Origin: DASXMX01 sp036794395
Lineage (GTDB): Bacteria > Planctomycetota > Phycisphaerae > Tepidisphaerales > Tepidisphaeraceae
Direction of reading: 5' to 3'
Assembly (NCBI GenBank): GCA_036794395.1
Contig: DAIRGS010000028.1
Coordinates: forward strand, 1 to 38,623
DNA: 38,623 bases
Shown: in pieces, positions 33,401 through 38,623 of the stretch
Numbering within the stretch: position 1 is the stretch's first letter
Layout: every line of letters begins with the position of its first letter
The notes under the pieces: model-generated
What the model was told of the DNA's origin: nothing
Seen by the model: only the letters and a program-made list of their open reading frames with translations
The model's database searches: none
Made by a program: the position numbers and the translations under genes

Positions 33401-34350
33401 CCGGCGGGGGCTTCGATCCGGCCATCTTCGTTGCTGACATTAGCGGCCGCCATTCTTGAATATGGCGGATAGGCATAACGAATGGCGAAGCGGGAAATGG
33501 CCGGCCGGCGCAGAACCCGGATCGCATACTCACGGCTGCGGGCATCGCCGCCGCTGATGTAGTAGCGCAGATCGTGATCGACTGCCTGAACGGCAAAGGT
33601 GTACGCCCCGCCTCCGATCGGCGTCATGGTCGCCGCAGACCAGTCGCGATCGTTATCGGAGAGATAAAGCGTTAAGGATGAATCGCCCAGTTGAGAAGCG
33701 CGGGCTTCGATTGTAATCGGGCGAGATTGCACGATGTCGACATCACCAGGGAGAACATCCAACTGCGTGGTTGTAACGGCGGGCACATCGGCCATCGGCG
33801 CGAAGAAACGGATCGCAAGCTGCCGGTAGCGCAGGCCGGGCAGACGCCATAACACGATCGATAATACTGCGGCCAAAATGCAAATGGCCCACGGCGCCAT
33901 CACCCTGCCCCACCTGCCGCGTGGCCGACGATGTTTGAGTGCAAGTTGTTCGCTTACCTCCTCCGCCAGGCGGGCGAGGATTTGATCTGAGCCGCGGAGA
34001 TCCGGACGCGTCAGGATCTGAGAGGTAACCGTCATGAGCTTCTGGCCGAAGCGGGTATCGACCTCTTCCGCGTCCTGTGCCGCAGTGACCCAATTCGGGC
34101 GACGCAGCCAGCGCGCCACAGCCCGCGCAATCATCCAGACGGCTGCACCGGCGCCAATAATCAGGACGCCGGCGCGAACCGGTGACGGCAAATGCGCGAA
34201 TCGATCAATCGCGCACCACAACAGCATCCATCCGGTAAAAGCCGCGGCTGCTTCTCCGGTGGCCTTGAGGATTTCAAGCCGGCGCTGGCGAACGACGAAG
34301 TCATTCAGGTATGTTCGGATCGGGGCGGGCAAGGTGAGTGGCGCGGCCAT
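30496..34350 (-). CDS. Giant membrane-anchored coiled-coil protein, DUF4175-like
   Basis: 1284 residues. The N-terminus has three membrane helices (about 34-50, 58-78 and 150-170). An Ig-like region follows, with PAVTTTQLDVLPGDV and IRYAYPPYSRM, then VNLTISATEPLQEATFLIDG. From ~560 on it is a long Ala/Arg/Gln-rich helical region with many heptads (AAAQAEAVQSDSDLLRARDL, RAAALAAAEDQRGASRRAAE), ending in a Gly/Arg/Gln-rich tail (GGRGGRGQGSQQGGQF). This layout fits the DUF4175-like proteins of planctomycetes, whose role is unknown. The ATG at 34350 was chosen over the longer frame to 34428 because the helix set starts there; its ribosome site is weak. It is coupled to the toroid gene by a 4-bp overlap. 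Confidence 0.75.
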   Translation of the reverse strand: MAAPLTLPAPIRTYLNDFVVRQRRLEILKATGEAAAAFTGWMLLWCAIDRFAHLPSPVRAGVLIIGAGAAVWMIARAVARWLRRPNWVTAAQDAEEVDTRFGQKLMTVTSQILTRPDLRGSDQILARLAEEVSEQLALKHRRPRGRWGRVMAPWAICILAAVLSIVLWRLPGLRYRQLAIRFFAPMADVPAVTTTQLDVLPGDVDIVQSRPITIEARASQLGDSSLTLYLSDNDRDWSAATMTPIGGGAYTFAVQAVDHDLRYYISGGDARSREYAIRVLRRPAISRFAIRYAYPPYSRMAAANVSNEDGRIEAPAGTRVNLTISATEPLQEATFLIDGQKQSMRPASEPAARQVDFTVVSSATYDIDLVSARNVNGSGPADCVIRALADLPPQVRLLRGGESLSQAPLEIVPLSYEALDDFALASLTLNSQINSEPPAQTVIKLWGDPRRQQDVHPYDLAKIPGLHVGDVVTLTLAATDSGGHEVKSLPLQVLISPKPVDLDAYQRIVELTRAAQLARALAGALVEANRMPEASSGKKDRRSNPSMSLGPRADRALSSASQTAAALRQSLLKVITHGPNMPLAPVAANWIDVVEIESAAAQEAFRQSGAPGGLDDAGRRALAAASDQATHLADSLETVSRSEQAEAIIKDRNNLVAARHAPLSRETSSRQRLDQALERKQQEISAESRQLGLDATAPDFDTRLTQINASGLAIVAADASRAVDYAAAVRAWVEHMRTAPQRRMGMDARLAAAAQAEAVQSDSDLLRARDLDLASRAAWTIAAAIRTAQPGSAAMLKAFADDASITLSGPRQPTQLHSAALSPARHAQLESARADMLKLAGGADVPLPGTRPFQIAGDSQKDIDDIAMQANAASANRQYQRAQDLAGAMGRQLRSRPRRDRWGSTQPTTLAADSDTSPSGDRIERHRLEADRNMANARRVDDLDQRQSQLAGRLASGDTAAALAEQQRSVAEEIDGVRLPREGDASTGYEQTDGRERATTEVLAAIEQLAVMPQALAETQALASTQRNANHGVQTARAAALAAAEDQRGASRRAAEEAIQVAKDAAERVATASRSLNPSVARGLANRLASFAPETDSARDAIEARLIPALEAFEESLAGDDGDFVDRAAADTREAIQATQRELATARDLLVKRDPLAAAKWFARAAAQSLSASPPDVGGARRHQAGVFESLSRAWDQSIHRAAAERLAVVPSLSPVLGPPFPGGRGGRGQGSQQGGQFSNGQDWGRLRDEGAGLDPGLRDSEPPGYEQSLRLYFEALGHAGEAK

Positions 34351-34483
34351 GGCTACTTCGTTCAATACAACGGGCGAACTTCTTGACAAAAACAACACGC
34401 CAAGTGGGCGGCCCCGGGGGCCAAACATACAGGCTTTGAAGCCCGCGCCACATTAAATAAACGTGCGCGATCAGTTCATTGTA

Positions 34484-34527
34484 GTGCAGGCTTCCAAGCC
34501 TGCACGTGCAGGTCTGGAGACCCGCAC
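34484..34527. repeat. Paired 22-nt hairpin repeat, second copy
   Basis: Two adjacent 22-nt palindromes, 34484-34505 and 34506-34527, each GTGCAGG...CCxGCAC. They match the inner hairpin pair at 10905-10948, including the flanking TTGT and ACAA. It lies in the 238-bp gap between the VWA gene and the giant membrane protein gene. Confidence 0.75.
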
Positions 34528-34588
34528 CACAAGCGCGTGATCGTGCACGGTCATATAGGCAATTCGCACACGGTCACACTTATTTTAC

Positions 34589-37267
34589 TCACGCCAGACC
34601 TAGCCGTTTGCGCAAAGCCCATTCGCCCGAAAGGCATGCCAGCACGAACACGAACAGCAGCGGGCTTTGGTAAAGCGGCTTTCGCACGAGTTGCGAATCG
34701 GTGTTGTGCACGGCATCAACCCAGCCGGGAATTCGGTCAACCGATTCGAGCGGTTCATATTGCCCGCCGGAAGCGCGTGAAATGTGGCGAAGCAGATCAG
34801 GATCGCCCGAAAGGTTGCGCATTTCCAATTCGTCGTTGCCCGCGACGTGCAGTGGAACGCCGACGACTTCAGCGCGACCCCGCGCAGTCACACCCACTTC
34901 CAGGTCGTAATCGCCTTCACTCAATCCCGGCAAGGGACCCGCAAATCTTCCGCCGCCTTCGGCTGGAAGCGAAATGGTGCGCAAAATCGACCGGCCCTTC
35001 CTGATTTGCAGGGAAAGAGCCTTGGCGGTGAGGGCAGTCGAGCCGGCGCCGATGCCGCGCACTCGGGCTCTCACGCCGACGGATTCGCCGGGCTGGCAGG
35101 ATACTTTCTCGACATCCAGTGCAATGCCCCCGCGGCTGGCAGCGTAGGGTTCGCCGGCTGCGTGCCGGATCAACTGACGCCAGAATTGGTCGGCGTCACG
35201 CTCGCCGGATTTTAGTCTCCATCGCCACGTTTCATCCAGGCCAACGAAGAAAGCCCGCCCCGCGGCAAGCTGGCGTTCGGTCAGGACCGAAGAGCCGGTA
35301 TCGGTTTCCAGCAATAGCTTGTGTACATCGCTATAAAGATTTTTGTCGGGAATCTGGAGAAAGCGAAAGACGGCGGGCAATTCCTGCCAGCGATGTTGCG
35401 GTTCATCCCCCAATCTCAGCGCCGCACTTTCCCCAAGGGGTGTGGGTGAGAAATGAAACGCGGGTTGTTCGCCGGGCCATTGCTTCCATGTGGGACGAAC
35501 ATCGTGAAAGGGCAACAGCCCGGCTGCGATGGGTTGCCGCGACCAATTGGCCAATGCAGCCGCGGTGCCTGGGATGATGATGACACTGCCCCCGCGATCG
35601 TTCACCAGCCGGCTAACGGCATCCCATTGGTTCACATCCAAAGCTTCAACCGGAATATCGTGCAGCACAATAACGTCTTGCGTGAGAATCTCCTGCGGTT
35701 GCATCGCCAGGCGCGGGTGGGCCGCATCGAGAATTTGCGCATTCAAATTGACCCAGGGCCGATGAGTCAGCGAAGCGCGCAGATACTGAAAATCCCAGGT
35801 GGTCGAAGCGCTGAAAGCCGCCACGCGTAACTTGGCGGATGAAACCTTCACCCAGCGCTCGATGTGATTATTGTCATCGGATACTTCCTTGGCGCCCCGT
35901 TCGACGGAGAACACGATTCGCTCCGAAGCAGCAGCCGCAGGCGGATCGATCGGGAGGGAGAATCGCGCGGTGAACTCCGTCGTCGAGGGCTTTCCATCCG
36001 TCGAATTCCGCGGCTGAAGATGGACAAGCTGGGCGCCGGTCGGCGTGGTGATGGTAACGGCTTCGGGAGCATCGGCCATTTCCTGTCGCCGCACTTCGAC
36101 CTGGCCATCGAGGGTCTCGCCTTGAAAGGCGGCGGAGGGCATCGTGACGCCGGAGATCCAAACGTCTGGTACGACACTCGCCGCGACGCCTACGGTGAAA
36201 ACCGGGATCCCCGAGGGGCGGATGGCTGAAGTGACATCTCCCCGTCCGCGTGTCTGGCGACCATCGGAAAGTACGACAACCGCACGAACCGATCGACCTG
36301 CGGCCGCGGCCACCGCCGCGCCGACAGCAGAGGTCAGGTTGCTGCCCTTTCCCTCCGGGCGAAGCCGGGACGGATTGACCGGACTTCCGGTATGCGGGTC
36401 CAACGTAATTGGCCGCAATTCCTGATCGATCGCGTAGGCCCTCACCGCGCCGTTTGCGCCGAGCTTTGCGACCAGCCCGTTCGGGCTGGCAAGCGCCGCT
36501 TCGGCCAATTGAAGCCGCGTCAACTTCGCCAGCGACTCGCATGTAGCGCGCACCTGGGGATCTGCCTGATACAGCGCTTCGTCAGAAGCTGCCTGAACGC
36601 CCACCACGAACGTGCGCAGCTTTTTGAGAGCGTTGACGCGATCGTTCCAGGCGCGGCGCTGATCCAAAGCCGGGACGTTATTGAGATCGAGCAACTGCGA
36701 TCGCAGCTCGGATCCAACCGGCGCAGTATCGGCCAATGCCGAAACGCCTCGCACCGCCTCGGAATATCGATCCACTGTCTGTCGCAGCGCCGACTGCCGG
36801 TCGGCAATCCCCCGACCGACTACACGCGCATATTCAAGATCGCCCAGTGCATTGACCACACCCTGCGCAAGGCTCTCCAACTGCTGCACCTGCTGAAGCA
36901 TCCCCGACCCCGCATCGGATCGCACCCCTTCCGGCAGCCGGCCCAGCGCTCCAGCCAGGGCAACAAGCTGCGGCACCGTTCGACCCGTATCAACAACAGC
37001 CATACTTTTCGAGCAATCCAAAAGAATTTCCACGCCCCCGCCGGTCGAGTCTCCACCTGTTTGGAGCAGAACAGGTTTCAACAATGCAATCGCCAAAACA
37101 ACCAGGGCAATCCAACGCAGAGACAAGGTAACCCAACCCCAACCCCCTTCCCCGCGAACCTGCGGCGGATACAGCCACCCCACCGCAATCGTAGCCGCAG
37201 CACAAACTCCCAGCGCCACGGGCCACAAATAGGCGGATTCAAGAATGATCGATGACAAAGAGTTCAT
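34589..37267 (-). CDS. VWA-domain membrane protein
   Basis: 892 residues. Two N-terminal membrane helices (about 11-32 and 47-67) precede a von Willebrand A-type domain with a MIDAS-like DCSKS (84-88) and VVVLSDGRQTRGRGD. A long beta-rich region follows, then a region like a class I amidotransferase fold (DVIVLHDIPVEALD, GGSVIIIPGTAAAL), and AFFVGLDETWRWRL. A last membrane helix (PLLFVFVLACLSGEWAL) ends the protein. Such proteins in planctomycetes are linked to MoxR/Bat-type aerotolerance or envelope complexes; neither MoxR nor DUF58 is encoded in this window. The ATG at 37267 gives the expected N-terminal helix; the open frame extends to a TTG at 37357. No clear ribosome site is seen. Confidence 0.75.
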   Translation of the reverse strand: MNSLSSIILESAYLWPVALGVCAAATIAVGWLYPPQVRGEGGWGWVTLSLRWIALVVLAIALLKPVLLQTGGDSTGGGVEILLDCSKSMAVVDTGRTVPQLVALAGALGRLPEGVRSDAGSGMLQQVQQLESLAQGVVNALGDLEYARVVGRGIADRQSALRQTVDRYSEAVRGVSALADTAPVGSELRSQLLDLNNVPALDQRRAWNDRVNALKKLRTFVVGVQAASDEALYQADPQVRATCESLAKLTRLQLAEAALASPNGLVAKLGANGAVRAYAIDQELRPITLDPHTGSPVNPSRLRPEGKGSNLTSAVGAAVAAAAGRSVRAVVVLSDGRQTRGRGDVTSAIRPSGIPVFTVGVAASVVPDVWISGVTMPSAAFQGETLDGQVEVRRQEMADAPEAVTITTPTGAQLVHLQPRNSTDGKPSTTEFTARFSLPIDPPAAAASERIVFSVERGAKEVSDDNNHIERWVKVSSAKLRVAAFSASTTWDFQYLRASLTHRPWVNLNAQILDAAHPRLAMQPQEILTQDVIVLHDIPVEALDVNQWDAVSRLVNDRGGSVIIIPGTAAALANWSRQPIAAGLLPFHDVRPTWKQWPGEQPAFHFSPTPLGESAALRLGDEPQHRWQELPAVFRFLQIPDKNLYSDVHKLLLETDTGSSVLTERQLAAGRAFFVGLDETWRWRLKSGERDADQFWRQLIRHAAGEPYAASRGGIALDVEKVSCQPGESVGVRARVRGIGAGSTALTAKALSLQIRKGRSILRTISLPAEGGGRFAGPLPGLSEGDYDLEVGVTARGRAEVVGVPLHVAGNDELEMRNLSGDPDLLRHISRASGGQYEPLESVDRIPGWVDAVHNTDSQLVRKPLYQSPLLFVFVLACLSGEWALRKRLGLA

Positions 37268-37488
37268 TGCCGGGATTGCGGTAAATCCAATTGGGCCAAT
37301 AAGGTCGGCGTACGATACCGAGTATATCAGCCCGAGCGGCGCGGCAGCCATAAACAAGCAGATCAGACAAGGGGGTGGGGGGTCATTTCGGCACGACGGG
37401 ACGGCGGAGGGGCGGACACAATTTCAGGGTAAAACAGCCTCAACTCGCTTAATTTTTGCGCCGAAATATCACACAATGTTATCTAGCG

Positions 37489-37797
37489 ATGCGAATCATC
37501 ACGGAGAAAGCGATCGAGTTAGCCTGCCGCAAACATCCGAAGGCGACGGCAGGGCCCAACCGATGGTTGACGATGGCGAAAAACGCCCGGTGGCCGAGCA
37601 TCGCGGAGGTTCGTTTGGTCTTCTCCGACGCCGACCCTGTGATGGTGAAGAGCGGAAAGACGGTCACCGTGTTCAACATTTGCCGCAACGATTACCGGCT
37701 GATCACGGCGCTTCACTACAACACCGGGCTCGCCTTCGTCCTGCGATTCCTCACCCATGCGGAATACTCGAAAGACACTTGGAAGGCTTCATTATGA
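37489..37797 (+). CDS. higB: HigB-type mRNA interferase toxin
   Basis: About 102 residues of the HigB family: MRIITEKAIELACRKHP at the start, then ARWPSIAEVRLVFSDAD, VFNICRNDYRLITALHY and FVLRFLTHAEYSKDTW. The last stretch holds the conserved His and Tyr of the RelE/HigB fold. It would cut mRNA on the ribosome when free of its antitoxin. Toxin-before-antitoxin order is the rule for HigBA. Its stop overlaps the antitoxin start (ATGA). The ATG at 37489 aligns with the family start; an earlier ATG at 37456 is in frame but less likely. No good ribosome site is seen. Confidence 0.88.
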   Translation: MRIITEKAIELACRKHPKATAGPNRWLTMAKNARWPSIAEVRLVFSDADPVMVKSGKTVTVFNICRNDYRLITALHYNTGLAFVLRFLTHAEYSKDTWKASL

Positions 37798-38228
37798 GCA
37801 AAACCCTCAACCGCAAACCTCCGATCCGTCCCGTGTCCGACAGGTACTTCGCACTGGTGAAGCGTTTCCCGCTGCGGCCGATCCGCAACGACCGGGAATT
37901 CGACGCCGCCGTCGAAGTCATGAACAAGCTGGCGGTCTACGACGAAGGCACGCTGGAATCCGGCGAACAGGATTACCTCGATGCGATCGTGCTTTTCGTC
38001 GAAGCCTACGACAAGGAACACGTTCACATCGATACTTCCGACGTGACGCCGCTGGAGTTGCTCAAATTCGCGATGGAAAACCGCGGCATGAACGTGTCGG
38101 ACCTGGCCAAAGTGATCGGCAGCCAGCCCCTCGCGTCGATGATCCTCGCCGGGAAACGTGGAATCAGCCGGGACAAGTCCAAGTTGCTGGCGGCGCATTT
38201 TGGTTTGCAGCCAGGGGCGTTCATTTAA
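37794..38228 (+). CDS. higA: HigA-type antitoxin with XRE helix-turn-helix
   Basis: 144 residues. The N-terminal ~80 residues (FPLRPIRNDREFDAAVEVM, QDYLDAIVLFVEAYD) are the extension typical of HigA proteins in this subfamily. The C-terminal part is an XRE-type DNA-binding domain (LLKFAMENRGMNVSDLAKVIGS, then GKRGISRDKSKLLAAHFGL). It should bind and silence HigB and repress the operon. The ATG at 37794 overlaps the toxin TGA, so the pair is translationally coupled. Confidence 0.9.
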   Translation: MSKTLNRKPPIRPVSDRYFALVKRFPLRPIRNDREFDAAVEVMNKLAVYDEGTLESGEQDYLDAIVLFVEAYDKEHVHIDTSDVTPLELLKFAMENRGMNVSDLAKVIGSQPLASMILAGKRGISRDKSKLLAAHFGLQPGAFI

Positions 38229-38538
38229 CGGCACGAACGATCCCGAGTGCCAAACCCCCGCGGAGCAAGCGATGAGCGACAGAGCCAGTCAGGGCAACGA
38301 GAAACAGCCGGAAGGGGCTATGCACCTTGTAGGGCTCGAAACGCAGGACCAGGTGCCAGTGATTGGGCAGGAGGCAGAAGCCAAACAGCTCGACGCAGGC
38401 CTTGTCCTTGCCGTCGGCGAGGAGCTGGAGGAACGCGGCGTAGTCGCCGGGCTTGCGGAAGATGCTCATGCGGCCGTTGCCGCGGTTGAGCACGTGATAA
38501 ACGACGCCGGCGGCGGCGGCACGGGCGGTGCGCGGCAT
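38221..38538 (-). pseudogene. RAYT-type (Y1_Tnp) REP-associated transposase, N-terminal fragment
   Basis: 105 residues. It opens MPRTARAAAAGVVYHVLNRGN, the usual RAYT beginning, and shows FGFCLLPNHWHLVL with the HUH metal site. After about residue 68 the sequence (PYKVHSPFRLFLVALTGSVA) no longer fits the family, and the catalytic tyrosine region is missing. The product would be inactive. Its stop overlaps the higA end from the other strand. RAYT proteins move REP palindromes, and this window is rich in palindromic repeats, though a link is unproven. Confidence 0.7.
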
Positions 38539-38623
38539 GGACGGAGGGTAACAGGTCCAGGCTTCTTCAGCAAATGGTGGATGTCGTGCGCCGTGAAAAG
38601 GGTGTTGGAGTCCAGCGGGTGAG

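Noticed and set aside
36392..37255. 287-residue plus-strand open frame
   Set aside because: Antisense to the VWA gene; no domain, no ribosome site, and His/Arg/Gln-rich shadow composition.
37456..37488. Earlier start for HigB
   Set aside because: The extra 11 residues are not in the family and the ATG at 37489 matches the usual MRII start.

Overview
The window is GC-rich bacterial chromosome whose gene content points to a planctomycete, probably of the Phycisphaerae type. The signs are a XylR-like LacI/AraC hybrid regulator, a PEP-CTERM sorted secreted protease, the N-terminal half of a planctomycete-style Ser/Thr kinase, a BlaI/M56 pair whose peptidase carries carboxypeptidase-regulatory-like repeats, many secreted, lipidated or Tat-exported proteins, and a very large membrane coiled-coil protein beside a VWA protein. 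This assignment is inference from gene content; no rRNA or tRNA gene is present. One run of ten Ns (8973-8982) marks an assembly gap inside a small gene.

Layout. 1-3465: a YmdB-type metallophosphoesterase (-), a XylR-like regulator (+) and a PEP-CTERM trypsin-like protease (-). 3583-7854: a minus-strand operon transcribed porin, substrate-binding lipoprotein, ATPase, permease. This is an outer-to-inner membrane uptake route for a small anion of the sulfonate/nitrate/taurine class, and its 5' leader holds a possible attenuator. 8260-9132: a lipid-anchored truncated hemoglobin and an ASCH-domain protein broken by the gap. 9172-11731: an accessory patch with a complete 1.69-kb insertion sequence whose transposase is frameshifted, a nested palindromic repeat, a kinase gene truncated in its ATP loop, and an intergenic cluster of TGCGACA motifs. 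11732-17547: three secreted catabolic enzymes (GH38-like mannosidase, PQQ-type sugar dehydrogenase, alkaline-phosphatase-superfamily phosphodiesterase). 18125-23834: a secreted repeat protein, BlaI repressor and M56 peptidase; the secreted protein is a collinear paralogue of the extracellular part of the M56 protein. 23977-28153: glutamate 5-kinase, an M20 amidohydrolase, a glycine-rich RRM protein with a clear terminator, and a small lipoprotein. 28487-37267: a minus-strand cluster of a VWA membrane protein, a 1284-residue DUF4175-like protein, a Tat-exported alpha/alpha-toroid protein and a Tat-exported ThuA protein, ending at two hairpins. 37489-38538: a HigBA toxin-antitoxin pair and the N-terminal part of a REP-associated (RAYT-type) transposase.

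The intergenic spaces are rich in palindromic elements: three copies of a CACAGATG-unit inverted repeat, two copies of a paired 22-nt hairpin unit, and several single long inverted repeats. Together with the RAYT remnant this suggests a genome with active or formerly active REP/MITE-like elements.

The part that looks most like an undescribed system is 18125-23834: a proteolytic sensor-repressor pair in which the beta-lactam sensor of BlaR1 is replaced by a long chain of Ig-like repeats, with a free secreted copy of that same chain encoded just upstream. Start codons were re-chosen from the longest open frames where a Shine-Dalgarno sequence, signal peptide or family alignment supported a later start.
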